A stretch of 64,000 bases of DNA from Roseateles sp. XES5 (GTDB taxonomy: Bacteria > Pseudomonadota > Alphaproteobacteria > Rhizobiales > Rhizobiaceae): the NCBI RefSeq assembly GCF_020535545.1, contig NZ_CP084752.1:3375501-3439500 (forward strand), read 5' to 3'. Shown here piece by piece: positions 26,856-35,810 of the stretch (positions within the stretch are counted from its first letter, which is position 1; each line of letters opens with the position of its first letter). The translations under genes were made by a program, and so were the position numbers. A model generated the notes under the pieces. The model was not told where the DNA came from. It saw only the letters and a list, made by a program, of their open reading frames with translations, and made no database searches.

Positions 26856-29309
26856 ATGAACCGAGCAACCAGCACCGCCATCGACCTCTCCGGCACCTGG
26901 GCCCTTGCCAGCACCGATGCCGCCCATACCGCGCCGATGCGCGTGCCGGGCGACGTGCACAGCGCCCTGCTTGCCGCCGGGCTCATTCCCGATCCCTATG
27001 CCGGCCGCAACGAGCGTGACGTGCAATGGGTGGCCGGAAAGGACTGGGCGATCGAGCGCATGTTCGACCTTGCGCCGGAAATGCTGGAAGGCGACTGGTA
27101 TCTCGATATCGACAGCATCGACACGGTCGCCTCCGTCTATGTGAACGGCGTGCTGGTTCAGGATACGGACAATTGCTTCCGCCGCTATCGGCCCGACGTC
27201 ACCAACGCCTTGAAGGCCGGCGAGAACACGGTGCGCGTGCTGATTCATTCCAGCATCGCGGCCGGTGCCGTCAGGCAGGCGGAACAGCCCTTCTTCGTCC
27301 CCTGGCATCCCGGCAATTCGCCGATCCCGAACGGCAACATGCTGCGCAAGCCCCAGTGCCATTTCGGCTGGGACTGGAACATCGCCCTTGCGCCGCTCGG
27401 CATCTATGGCGGCATTGCCCTGCGCAAGCTGGAGGTGGCGCGCGTCGAGCATGTCACGACCAGGCAATTCCATCATGCGGGCGGTGCCGTCGATCTCTAT
27501 GTCACCGCCACCTTTCATGCGAAGGCGCCCGGCATCCTGCCGGTGCATTTCGCGCTCGGCGAGGAGCGCGTGCGCTTCGATATCGGCATCGATGCCGGTG
27601 AGACGCAGCTGACCCACATGTTCCGCATCGACAAGCCGGCGCTCTGGTGGCCGTCGGGCCATGGCGAGCAGGCGATCTATGCCGTGCGGGTGGAAACGCC
27701 CGCCGAGACCGTGGTGCGCCGCATCGGCCTTCGGCAGGTGGAGCTGCTGACCGATGCGGACGAGGCCGGCAGCCGCTTCGCGCTCAAGGTCAACGGCCGG
27801 GAAATCTTCTGCCGCGGCGCCAACTGGATTCCGGCCGACGCCTTGCCCGCGCGCATCACGCCGTCAGGCGTGCGCGACCTCCTGCAATCGGCCGCCGAGG
27901 CCAACATGAACGTGTTGCGGGTCTGGGGTGGCGGCTTCTACGAGCCGGACTGGTTCTATGATCTCTGCGACGAGTTCGGCCTGATGGTCTGGCAGGACTT
28001 CATGTTCGCCTGCAACCTCTATCCCTCCACCGTCGATTTCCTCGACAACGTCGCGGCCGAGGTGGAATACCAGGTCAAGCGTCTCGCCTCGCACCCTTCC
28101 ATCGTCCTGTGGTGCGGCGACAACGAGCTGGTCGGCGCGCTGACCTGGTTCGACGAAAGCCGCGCCAATCGCGACCGCTACCTCGTCTCCTACGACCGCC
28201 TCAACCGCACCGTCGAACTGGCGATGAAGAAGGCGGCGCCCGGCGCCATCTGGTGGCCCTCCAGCCCGGCCTCCGGCTATCTCGACTTCGGCGATGCCTG
28301 GCACGCGGACGGGTCCGGCGACATGCACTACTGGTCGGTCTGGCACGAGAACAAGTCCTTCGACAATTACCGCAGCGTGCGACCGCGCTTCTGCTCGGAA
28401 TTCGGCTTCCAGTCCTATACGTCCATGCCCGTCATGCAGACCTTCGCCGACCCGAAGGACATGAACATCGCCTCTCCGGTCATGGAGAGCCATCAGAAGA
28501 ATGCCGGCGGCAACGAGCGCATCGCCGGCACCATGTTCCGCTATTTCCGCTTCCCGAAGGATTTTGCGAGTTTCGTCTATCTCAGCCAGATCCAGCAGGG
28601 CCTCGCCATCCGCACGGCCGTGGAATACTGGCGCTCGCTGAAGCCCCATTGCATGGGAACGCTCTACTGGCAGCTCAACGACACCTGGCCGGTCGCCTCC
28701 TGGTCGAGCCTCGACTACGGCGGAAGCTGGAAGGCCATGCACTATATGGTGCGCCGCTTCTTCCAGCCGGTGGCGGTCGCCGCCATTCCGTCGAAGGACG
28801 GTGAGACCATCGGCTTTTCCGTCGTCAACGACACGGCGGAAGCCGTTGCGGTGAAACTCGACACCTGGCTCGTTTCTCTCTCGGGCGAGCGGCGGGCCTA
28901 TCGCAGTGCGGAGGGCGTCTGCGGGCCCGACAGGGCGGAAATGCTGTTCTCCGTCTTTTCCGCCGATCTTCCCGAGGACACGCTGCTCTTCTGGTCCTTC
29001 GAGGCCTCGAACGGCATGCGCGGCGAGGGGCACCACGTTTCGGTCAACTACAAGGCGCTCGACCTCGAAGCCTCCGGTCTGACGCTCGATGTTGCGCCGC
29101 GCGATGACGGCACCGTCGCCGTCACCGCCGCCGCCACCGGGCTGGCGCTGCATGTGATGCTCGAGGCGGAGTGCGCCGGCCGCTGGTCCGACAATGCCTT
29201 CGATCTTACAGCCGGCGCGCATCGCACGGTCATCTTCACGCCCGCGCAAGACGGTGCGGTTCCCACCATTCGCTGGCTCGATCTTCATTCCTGCCAGACG
29301 GCCATCTGA
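26856..29309 (+). CDS. Beta-mannosidase, glycoside hydrolase family 2
   Basis: This 817-aa GH2 enzyme has no signal peptide, so it should hydrolyse imported beta-mannosides in the cytoplasm. The order is sugar-binding, Ig-like and TIM-barrel domains. The acid/base is E424 in WCGDNELVG and the nucleophile is E515 in CSEFGFQS. The CHFGWDWN segment is typical of beta-mannosidases rather than beta-galactosidases. It is 33 bases after the transporter ATPase gene. Confidence 0.93.
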   Translation: MNRATSTAIDLSGTWALASTDAAHTAPMRVPGDVHSALLAAGLIPDPYAGRNERDVQWVAGKDWAIERMFDLAPEMLEGDWYLDIDSIDTVASVYVNGVLVQDTDNCFRRYRPDVTNALKAGENTVRVLIHSSIAAGAVRQAEQPFFVPWHPGNSPIPNGNMLRKPQCHFGWDWNIALAPLGIYGGIALRKLEVARVEHVTTRQFHHAGGAVDLYVTATFHAKAPGILPVHFALGEERVRFDIGIDAGETQLTHMFRIDKPALWWPSGHGEQAIYAVRVETPAETVVRRIGLRQVELLTDADEAGSRFALKVNGREIFCRGANWIPADALPARITPSGVRDLLQSAAEANMNVLRVWGGGFYEPDWFYDLCDEFGLMVWQDFMFACNLYPSTVDFLDNVAAEVEYQVKRLASHPSIVLWCGDNELVGALTWFDESRANRDRYLVSYDRLNRTVELAMKKAAPGAIWWPSSPASGYLDFGDAWHADGSGDMHYWSVWHENKSFDNYRSVRPRFCSEFGFQSYTSMPVMQTFADPKDMNIASPVMESHQKNAGGNERIAGTMFRYFRFPKDFASFVYLSQIQQGLAIRTAVEYWRSLKPHCMGTLYWQLNDTWPVASWSSLDYGGSWKAMHYMVRRFFQPVAVAAIPSKDGETIGFSVVNDTAEAVAVKLDTWLVSLSGERRAYRSAEGVCGPDRAEMLFSVFSADLPEDTLLFWSFEASNGMRGEGHHVSVNYKALDLEASGLTLDVAPRDDGTVAVTAAATGLALHVMLEAECAGRWSDNAFDLTAGAHRTVIFTPAQDGAVPTIRWLDLHSCQTAI

Positions 29310-29327
29310 ACGCACGAGGAGACATTC

Positions 29328-30089
29328 ATGCAGACAGTCAGTTTCCAGCTCTACAGCGCCCGCAACTTCCAGCCCTTCGCCGAAGTCTTCCGCATCCTCG
29401 CCGATGCCGGCTACAGGCAGGTGGAAGGATACAGCGCCCTCTATGCCGCCCTCGACGACGCGGCGATCCAGCAGGTGAAGGCCGATCTCGACCGGTACGG
29501 CCTGACCATGCCGTCGGCCCATTTCGGCCTCGACATGCTGGAAGACGAGCCGGAGCGCGTGCTCGCCATCTGCCGCACGCTCGGCATCGAGGCGGTCTAT
29601 TGCCCCTATCTCCTGCCGGAGGACCGCCCGACGGACGCCGCCGGATGGCGAGCCTTCGGCGAGCGCCTGCAGAAGGCCGGCGCGCCGATCCGCGCGGCGG
29701 GCCTCGTCTTCGGCTGGCACAACCATGATTTCGAGTTCTTCACGCTGCCCGACGGCAGCGTGCCGCAGGACCATCTCTTCGCCGGCGGGCCGGATCTTTC
29801 CTGGGAGGCGGATATCGCCTGGATCGTGCGCGGCGGGGCCGATCCCTTCGCCTGGATCCAGACATACGGCGACCGCATCACCGCCGTGCATGTCAAGGAC
29901 ATCGCGCCGAAGGGCGAGAACACGGACGAGGACGGCTGGGCCGATGTCGGCCATGGCACCGTGCCGTGGGCCGATCTCGCCAAGGCGCTGGCCGGCACGC
30001 CGGCGCGATACTTCATCGTCGAGCATGACAATCCGAAGAACCTGACCCGGCTTGCCACCCGCTCGATCGCGACCGTCAAGGCATTGTAA
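29328..30089 (+). CDS. Sugar phosphate isomerase/epimerase-like TIM-barrel protein
   Basis: This 253-aa AP-endonuclease-2-superfamily protein has metal-ligand-like residues in GWHNHDFEF, EADIAW, VHVKDI and IVEHDNP. Such enzymes isomerise or epimerise keto-sugars or inosose-type compounds. The precise substrate is unknown. It pairs with the Gfo/Idh/MocA dehydrogenase that starts 12 bases later, a combination often seen in oxidation-isomerisation routes for glycosides. Confidence 0.87.
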   Translation: MQTVSFQLYSARNFQPFAEVFRILADAGYRQVEGYSALYAALDDAAIQQVKADLDRYGLTMPSAHFGLDMLEDEPERVLAICRTLGIEAVYCPYLLPEDRPTDAAGWRAFGERLQKAGAPIRAAGLVFGWHNHDFEFFTLPDGSVPQDHLFAGGPDLSWEADIAWIVRGGADPFAWIQTYGDRITAVHVKDIAPKGENTDEDGWADVGHGTVPWADLAKALAGTPARYFIVEHDNPKNLTRLATRSIATVKAL

Positions 30090-30101
30090 GGACTGACCAT
30101 C

Positions 30102-31235
30102 ATGAGCAAGGAATACGGAGTCGGCATCATCGGCTGCGGCAACATCTCGGGCGCCTATTTCAAGCTGATCCCGACCTTCCGCAACCTGAAGGTCGTGGCC
30201 TGCGCCGACATCAATCCCGCCGCGTCGCAGGCGCGTTCGGAGGAGTTCGGCGTGCCGGCGCAAGAGATCGGCGAACTGCTCGCCAATCCCGAGGTCGATG
30301 TCGTCGTGAACCTGACGATCCCCGAGGCGCATTACCCGGTTTCGCGGCAGGCGCTGGAGGCCGGCAAGCACGTCTATTCGGAAAAGCCCTTCGTGCTCTC
30401 GCTCGAACAGGGCGAGGACCTGCGGCGTGTCGCCGATGCCAAGGGCCTGAAGGTCGGCTCGGCGCCGGATACCTATCTCGGCGGCGCGCACCAGTTCGTG
30501 CGCCACCTCATCGACAGCGGCAGGCTGGGCAAGATCATGTCGGGCACGGCGCATGTGCTGGGGCCGGGCATGGAGAGCTGGCATCCGAACCCGGATTTCT
30601 TCTTCGCGCCGGGCGGCGGGCCGATCCTCGACATGGGGCCCTATTACGTCAACAACCTCGTCAATCTCGTCGGTCCGGTGAAGCGCGTCGTGGCGCTCGC
30701 CAACCGGGCGCGGGAGGAGCGGGTGATCGGCAACGGCCCGCGTCTCGGCGAGACGGTGCCGGTGGTCGTCGCCACCAACATCCACGCGATCCTCGAATTC
30801 GTCAGCGGCGCGCAGGTGGCGCTGATGGCGAGCTGGGACGTCTGGGCACATCGCCACCAGAACATGGAGCTCTACGGCACCGACGGCGCCGTCTTCGTGC
30901 CGGACCCGAACTTCTTCGGCGGCGTGGTGGAGCTTGCCGGAAACGACCGGGAGCCGAAGGCGGTGGAGGTCTGGGACCATCCGCTGACCGCTGAGAACTA
31001 TGAATTCGACTGGGGCAGGCAGGCCAATTACCGCGGCATCGGCCTTGCCGACATGATGGAGGCGGTGACGACCGGCCGCGACTATCGTTGTTCGCTGGAC
31101 CGCTCGCTGCACACGATCGACGTCTTGACGGCGATCCTGCGTTCGGCCGAGGAGGGCAGGGCGATCGACATCGTCACCACCTGCACCCAGCCGGCGGCGC
31201 TCGGCATCGAGGAGGCGCGGGCGCTCTTGCGATAA
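30102..31235 (+). CDS. Gfo/Idh/MocA-family NAD(P)-dependent sugar dehydrogenase
   Basis: This 377-aa oxidoreductase has an N-terminal Rossmann motif GIIGCGNISGAYF and the family motif SEKPFVLS (about residue 98), where the lysine is catalytic. The C-terminal alpha/beta domain holds the substrate. Its likely role is oxidation of a sugar or sugar derivative delivered by the operon's transporter. A 13-bp perfect hairpin follows its stop. Confidence 0.9.
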   Translation: MSKEYGVGIIGCGNISGAYFKLIPTFRNLKVVACADINPAASQARSEEFGVPAQEIGELLANPEVDVVVNLTIPEAHYPVSRQALEAGKHVYSEKPFVLSLEQGEDLRRVADAKGLKVGSAPDTYLGGAHQFVRHLIDSGRLGKIMSGTAHVLGPGMESWHPNPDFFFAPGGGPILDMGPYYVNNLVNLVGPVKRVVALANRAREERVIGNGPRLGETVPVVVATNIHAILEFVSGAQVALMASWDVWAHRHQNMELYGTDGAVFVPDPNFFGGVVELAGNDREPKAVEVWDHPLTAENYEFDWGRQANYRGIGLADMMEAVTTGRDYRCSLDRSLHTIDVLTAILRSAEEGRAIDIVTTCTQPAALGIEEARALLR

Positions 31236-31245
31236 GCGTGTGCAA

Positions 31246-31279
31246 CGACCGGCAAGGGGCTGAAATCCCTTGCCGGTCG
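31246..31279 (+). other. 13-bp perfect hairpin between two operon genes, no T-run
   Basis: CGACCGGCAAGGG (31246-31258) pairs exactly with CCCTTGCCGGTCG (31267-31279), with an 8-base loop. No T-tract follows on either strand. It lies in the largest gap after the permease genes (95 bases) and could protect the upstream mRNA or terminate with a factor. Confidence 0.65.
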
Positions 31280-31330
31280 CTATCCGGCGAGGCTACGACA
31301 CAGCACCCGATTCAGCAAAGGAACGCGACC

Positions 31331-32362
31331 ATGGCCTGGCAGCCGGCGGATACCCGTTACGACACGATGACCTACAACCGCGTGGGACGCTTCGGCCTGA
31401 AGCTGCCGGCGATCTCGCTCGGCCTCTGGCACAATTTCGGCGACGACACGCCCCATGACCGCAAGGTCGACATGTGCCGCACGGCCTTCGACCTCGGCAT
31501 CACCCATTTCGACCTCGCCAACAATTACGGCCCGCCGGCCGGCACGGCGGAAACCGCCTTCGGCGAGATCCTGCGCACCGATTTCAAGCCGCTGCGCGAC
31601 GAGCTGATCATTTCCTCCAAGGCCGGCTACGACATGTGGCCGGGTCCCTATGGCGAGTGGGGCAGCCGCAAGTATCTCATCGCCTCCTGCGATCAGAGCC
31701 TGAAGCGCATGGGTCTCGACTATGTCGACATCTTCTACTCCCACCGCTTCGATCCCGACACGCCGCTGGAGGAAACCTGCGGCGCGCTCGATCATATCGT
31801 GCGCTCCGGCCGCGCGCTCTATGTCGGCATTTCCTCCTACAATTCGCAACGCACCCGCGAGGCCGCCGCGATCCTGAAGGACCTCGGCACGCCCTGCATC
31901 ATCCACCAGCCGAGCTATTCCATGCTCAACCGCTGGATCGAGGACGACGGCCTCGTCGATACGCTTGACGACCTCGGCATCGGCTCCATCGTCTTCTCGC
32001 CGCTGGCGCAGGGCATGCTGACCACGAAATATCTCGGCGGCATTCCGGGCGACAGCCGTGCGGCGCTGAACCACTTCCTCAAGAAGGACTTCATCCGCCC
32101 CGAGATCATCGACAATATCCGCAAGCTCAACGCCATCGCCGAGCGGCGCGGCCAGACGCTGGCGCAGATGGCGCTCGCCTGGGTGCTGCGCGGCGGGCGC
32201 ATCACCTCGGCGCTGATCGGCGCCAGCCGCTCCGCCCAGATCGTCGACTGCGTCAAGGCGCTGGAAAAGCCCGATTTCACGGCCGAGGAACTGGCCGAGA
32301 TCGATGTCTATGCCCGGGAAGCCGACATCAACCTGTGGGCCAGCTCCGCCGAGCGCGACTGA
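31331..32362 (+). CDS. Aldo/keto reductase, YghZ/L-glyceraldehyde-3-phosphate-reductase type
   Basis: This 343-aa NADPH-dependent reductase has an (alpha/beta)8 barrel. Catalytic-type residues appear in FDLANNYGPPAG (Asp and Tyr), ISSKAGYDMWPGPYG (Lys) and FYSHRFDPDTP (His). The C-terminus has the coenzyme segment ALIGASRSAQI. Length and motifs fit YghZ. The ATG at 31331 has AAAGGAA upstream. It is the last gene of the sugar operon. Its function may be to reduce an aldehyde or keto-sugar formed by the operon enzymes. Confidence 0.9.
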   Translation: MAWQPADTRYDTMTYNRVGRFGLKLPAISLGLWHNFGDDTPHDRKVDMCRTAFDLGITHFDLANNYGPPAGTAETAFGEILRTDFKPLRDELIISSKAGYDMWPGPYGEWGSRKYLIASCDQSLKRMGLDYVDIFYSHRFDPDTPLEETCGALDHIVRSGRALYVGISSYNSQRTREAAAILKDLGTPCIIHQPSYSMLNRWIEDDGLVDTLDDLGIGSIVFSPLAQGMLTTKYLGGIPGDSRAALNHFLKKDFIRPEIIDNIRKLNAIAERRGQTLAQMALAWVLRGGRITSALIGASRSAQIVDCVKALEKPDFTAEELAEIDVYAREADINLWASSAERD

Positions 32363-32366
32363 CGCC

Positions 32367-33584
32367 TCAGCTCGCCTGCCGGATCCACAGCGGAAAGGGG
32401 TCCGGCAGATTTGCCCAGCGGGCGGGCTCGAAACCGTCCGCCTCCACCTGACAGGCGTCGAGCCGGCGACGGATATCGGCTTCATCCATCGGGTCCGCGC
32501 CGATGAAGACGAGTTCCTGCCGCCGGTCGCCCCAGACGGGGTCGGACATGCGGGCGATCGCCTCACGCGCCGCCCGATCCTCCGGCCAATGCTGTTGCGG
32601 TACGGAGGCCCACCAGAGGCCGAGCCGCCCGCTTCTGACCAGGGCCCCCGCCTGGCTCATCTCGCCGACATGGTGCGGGCGGGTGGCGAGCCAGAAGAAG
32701 CCCTTGGCGCGGATGACGCCCGGCCAGCTCTCGTCGAGAAATGCCTTGAAACGCGCCGGCTGGAACGGCTTTCGCGCCCGGTAGACGAAGGAGCGGATGC
32801 CATATTCCTCGGTCTCCGGCACGTGATCCCGGAAGCCGTGCAGCTCCTTGAACCAGAGCGGATGTTCGCTCGCCCTGTCGAAATCGAACCGGTTCGTGCC
32901 GAGAATGTCGGCGAGATCGACACGGCCGAAATCCGTCTCGATGACGTGGGCGCTGGCGTTGAGGCCGCCGACGATCTGCCGGGCGGCGAGGAGATCGGCA
33001 GGGCTTGCGGCGCTGGCCTTGTTGAGCACGATCACATTGGCGAACTCGATCTGCTCGGTCAGCAGGGCCGCCAGGGAGCGCTCGTCGCCCTCCCCCGCCA
33101 CGGCGCCGCGCTCGGCCAGCAGATCGCGGCCGGCGAAGTCGCGCAGCAGCTGGGCGCCATCCACCACGGTGACCAGGGTGTCGATGCGGGCCACATCGTT
33201 GAGCGAGAAGCCCTGCTCGTCGCGGAAGTCGAAGGTGGCGGCCACCGGCAGGGGCTCGCCGATGCCGGTGCTCTCGATCAGCAGATGGTCGAAGCGGCCC
33301 TCGGCCGCCAGGCGCCGCACCTCCAGCAGCAGGTCTTCGCGCAGGGTGCAGCAGATGCAGCCATTGCTCATCTCCACCAGGCGCTCCTCGGTGCGCGAGA
33401 GCGCGGCGCCGGCCTTCTCGCTGCCCCTGGCCACCAGGGCGGCGTCGATGTTCACCTCGCTCATGTCATTGACGATCACCGCCACGCGCAGGCCCTGGCG
33501 ATTGGCCAGCACATGGTTGAGCAGGGTGGTCTTGCCGGCCCCCAGAAAACCGGACAGCACGGTGACCGGCAGGCGGTTGTCCAT
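32367..33584 (-). CDS. COG0523 GTPase (CobW/ZigA family), putative zinc metallochaperone
   Basis: This 405-aa GTPase has Walker [10 protein letters not shown] (residues 12-20), the metal-binding C76-x-C78-C79 in [14 protein letters not shown] and NKAS guanine-binding segments, and a C-terminal CobW_C domain. The Zur box 16 bases upstream and the adjoining znu-zur genes point to zinc delivery under zinc starvation rather than cobalamin synthesis. About 33075-33580 (the N-terminal half) is written in another codon dialect. It is convergent with the sugar operon, with only 4 bases between. Confidence 0.92.
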   Translation of the reverse strand: MDNRLPVTVLSGFLGAGKTTLLNHVLANRQGLRVAVIVNDMSEVNIDAALVARGSEKAGAALSRTEERLVEMSNGCICCTLREDLLLEVRRLAAEGRFDHLLIESTGIGEPLPVAATFDFRDEQGFSLNDVARIDTLVTVVDGAQLLRDFAGRDLLAERGAVAGEGDERSLAALLTEQIEFANVIVLNKASAASPADLLAARQIVGGLNASAHVIETDFGRVDLADILGTNRFDFDRASEHPLWFKELHGFRDHVPETEEYGIRSFVYRARKPFQPARFKAFLDESWPGVIRAKGFFWLATRPHHVGEMSQAGALVRSGRLGLWWASVPQQHWPEDRAAREAIARMSDPVWGDRRQELVFIGADPMDEADIRRRLDACQVEADGFEPARWANLPDPFPLWIRQAS

Positions 33585-33600
33585 CGTATCATGCCTTTAA

Positions 33601-33615
33601 TGTTATACCGTTACA
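33601..33615. promoter_or_regulatory. Zur box upstream of the COG0523 GTPase
   Basis: TGTTATACCGTTACA has near-palindromic TGTTAT/GTTACA arms around three bases, like the alphaproteobacterial Zur consensus. It sits 16 bases before the start codon, where binding would block transcription or initiation. Confidence 0.75.
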
Positions 33616-33627
33616 TTCGCGTGGCTG

Positions 33628-33653
33628 AAAAAGGCGGGATCGATCCCGCCTTT
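33628..33653 (-). terminator. Terminator of znuA
   Basis: GGCGGGATCGATCCCGCC (33633-33650) is a perfect palindrome, and read on the minus strand it is followed by TTTTT (33632-33628). It lies about 60 bases after the znuA stop and just ahead of the GTPase Zur box. Confidence 0.82.
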
Positions 33654-33712
33654 GTCCGTGTCTTGCGTGGGGCTGTGCGCGCACGCGTCCCATGGCTCGT
33701 GCCCTGGCGCGT

Positions 33713-34780
33713 TCAGCCCGCCTGCCCGAGGCAATCCTTCAGCGACGCCGCGAGATCCTTCATCAGGGTGAAATAGAGCTCCGGCCCGGCGTCGAGCGTG
33801 GCGGCTTCCGGATCGAGCGTGCCGGATTTCGCCGGTGTGCCTTCGATGACGACATTGACCAGCTTCGGCTCGAACTGTGGTTCGGCGAAGACGCAGGTCG
33901 CGCCGAGTGTCTTCACCTTGTCGCGGATCTGCGTCAGGCGCTCGGCGCCGGGCAGGGTTTCCGGGCTGACGGTGATCGAGCCGGCGGCCTGCATGCCGTA
34001 GTGGTGTTCGAAATACTGATAGGCGTCGTGGAAGACGATGAAGGGTTTTTCCTTCACGGGCGCGACCGTCTCGGCGATCTCCTTGTCGAGCGCGGCGAGC
34101 CTGTCGGTGAGGTCGGCGAGGTTCTTGTTGTAGGTCACGGCATTGGCCGGGTCCTTCTCGGCGAGAACCTTCGCCGCCTCTGTGGCGATGGCGCGGGCAT
34201 TGTCCGGGCTCAGCCACAGATGCATGTCGAATTCGCCGTGGTCGTGGCCATCGTGGCCGGCCTCTTCGCCATGGGCGTGACCTTCGGCCTCCTTCGCATG
34301 ATCGTGGCCGGCCTCGTCGTGACCCTCACTTTCCTCGGCATGGCCTTCCTTGGCATGGTTTTCATGCGCGTGGTCGTGTCCCTCTTCCTCGCCGTCGTGC
34401 TCATGCGCCTCGAAGGGGCCGCCTTCGCGGAAGGGCAGCTTTTCGAGACCCGGCGCATCGTCGAGTTCCACCACGGTCGCCTTGCCGCCCAGCGCCTCCA
34501 GCGGCTTTTCCAGGAAGGCCTCCAGGCCATGGCCGACCCAGAAGACGACGTCTGCATCCTGCAAGGCCGCCGCATTGGACGGCTTCAGCGAATAGGTGTG
34601 CGGCGAGGCCGCGCCTTCCACGATGAGGGCCGGTTCGCCGACGCCCTGCATGATCGCGGATACCAGCGAATGGATCGGCTTGATCGAGACGACGACATTC
34701 GGCGTCTCGGCCCGCGCGGCCGCGGTGCCGGCGGCAAGAAGGGCGGTGGAAAGGAGGAGGGAACGAATGGCCTTTTTCAT
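33713..34780 (-). CDS. znuA: Zinc ABC transporter periplasmic binding protein ZnuA
   Basis: The 355-aa precursor has a signal peptide (about residues 1-24, ending TAAARA) and captures zinc in the periplasm. Zinc ligands are expected at the SPHTYSLKPS histidine and in later His-containing segments. A very His/Asp/Glu-rich loop spans about residues 110-185 with many GHDHAH-type repeats, the hallmark of zinc-specific cluster-9 proteins. GGAG precedes the ATG at 34780. It diverges from znuCB-zur, with two Zur boxes between. Confidence 0.95.
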   Translation of the reverse strand: MKKAIRSLLLSTALLAAGTAAARAETPNVVVSIKPIHSLVSAIMQGVGEPALIVEGAASPHTYSLKPSNAAALQDADVVFWVGHGLEAFLEKPLEALGGKATVVELDDAPGLEKLPFREGGPFEAHEHDGEEEGHDHAHENHAKEGHAEESEGHDEAGHDHAKEAEGHAHGEEAGHDGHDHGEFDMHLWLSPDNARAIATEAAKVLAEKDPANAVTYNKNLADLTDRLAALDKEIAETVAPVKEKPFIVFHDAYQYFEHHYGMQAAGSITVSPETLPGAERLTQIRDKVKTLGATCVFAEPQFEPKLVNVVIEGTPAKSGTLDPEAATLDAGPELYFTLMKDLAASLKDCLGQAG

Positions 34781-34802
34781 GGGATCTCCGTCTTGATAAT
34801 GC

Positions 34803-34819
34803 ATGTAATGTTATTACAT
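34803..34819. promoter_or_regulatory. Zur box 1 between znuA and znuC
   Basis: ATGTAATGTTATTACAT is a perfect palindrome: 7-base arms around GTT. It fits the Zur operator pattern and sits 22 bases upstream of znuA. Confidence 0.88.
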
Positions 34820-34825
34820 CAATTG

Positions 34826-34840
34826 CGTTATGCTATAACG
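34826..34840. promoter_or_regulatory. Zur box 2 between znuA and znuC
   Basis: CGTTATGCTATAACG has perfect 6-base arms around GCT. It is 6 bases from the first box and 37 bases before znuC. Together, the two sites can repress both divergent transcripts. Confidence 0.82.
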
Positions 34841-34877
34841 TGTGCCATATCCCGACGCAACAGGCCTTTTTGGAAAA

Positions 34878-35810
34878 ATGATGCTGCAGAACCAGACAGA
34901 GACACATCCGCCGCTCGTCTCGCTGACGGGCGTCGGCGTGCGCCGCCAGGGCCGCTGGCTGGTGCGCGGCGTGGAATTCTCCATTGCGCCGGGCGAGATC
35001 GTCACGCTGATCGGGCCCAACGGTTCCGGCAAGTCGACGACCGCCAAGACCGCCATCGGCGTGCTGAAGCCGGATGAGGGCAGGGTGGAGCGCAAGGCCG
35101 GCCTCAAGGTGGGCTATGTGCCGCAGAAGCTCGCCGTCGACTGGACCATGCCGCTCACCGTCGACCGGCTGATGACGCTGACCTCCCCGCTGAAGGGCGC
35201 GGAGATAGACGCGGCGCTGGAGGCGACGGGCATCCGCCATCTCGCTCGCGCCGAGGTGCAGCATCTGTCCGGCGGCGAATTCCAGCGCGCGCTGCTCGCC
35301 CGCGCCATCGCCCGCAAGCCCGATCTGCTCGTGCTCGACGAACCGGTCCAGGGCGTCGACTTTTCCGGCGAGATCGCGCTCTACGATCTCATCAAGACGA
35401 TCCGCAACACGACCGGCTGCGGCATCCTGCTCATTTCGCACGACCTGCATGTCGTGATGGCCGAGACGGACACCGTCATCTGCCTCAACGGCCATGTCTG
35501 CTGCCGCGGCACGCCGGAGACGGTGAGCCAGAGCCCGGAATATCTGCGCCTCTTCGGCGCGCGGGCAGGGCAGACGCTGGCCTTCTACAATCACAATCAT
35601 GACCATACCCATCTGCCCGATGGCCGCGTGCTGCATGCCGACGGGTCGATCACCGACGATTGCCGGCCGAACGAGAGCCGCCCGGTCGATATCCTGCCGA
35701 GTGGCGGGCGCGCCGGGCCGATGCGCCTCGGCCATGTGCATGGGCCGAATTGCGGCTGCGGTCCCGAGCCGGCGCGCATGGCGGACGGAAAGGAGCGGCG
35801 CGATGCTTGA
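34878..35810 (+). CDS. znuC: Zinc ABC transporter ATP-binding protein ZnuC, with His-rich tail
   Basis: This ATPase (310 aa) has Walker A GPNGSGKST, signature LSGGEFQRALLARAI, Walker B LLVLDEPVQGVD and the H-loop ISHDLHVV. It is about 55 residues longer than E. coli ZnuC. The extra C-terminus is rich in histidine and cysteine (NHNHDHTH, GHVHGPNCGCG) and could sense or buffer zinc in the cytoplasm. The ATG at 34878 or 34881 is possible. It overlaps znuB by 8 bases. Confidence 0.94.
   Translation: MMLQNQTETHPPLVSLTGVGVRRQGRWLVRGVEFSIAPGEIVTLIGPNGSGKSTTAKTAIGVLKPDEGRVERKAGLKVGYVPQKLAVDWTMPLTVDRLMTLTSPLKGAEIDAALEATGIRHLARAEVQHLSGGEFQRALLARAIARKPDLLVLDEPVQGVDFSGEIALYDLIKTIRNTTGCGILLISHDLHVVMAETDTVICLNGHVCCRGTPETVSQSPEYLRLFGARAGQTLAFYNHNHDHTHLPDGRVLHADGSITDDCRPNESRPVDILPSGGRAGPMRLGHVHGPNCGCGPEPARMADGKERRDA

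Noticed and set aside
27864..31112. Very long open frame on the minus strand under the beta-mannosidase and downstream genes
   Set aside because: It is antisense to well-supported genes, has His/Arg/Ala-rich composition typical of GC-rich shadow frames, and no recognisable motif. The same applies to long antisense frames at 3873-6155, 16782-19307, 24780-27662 and 41837-44254.
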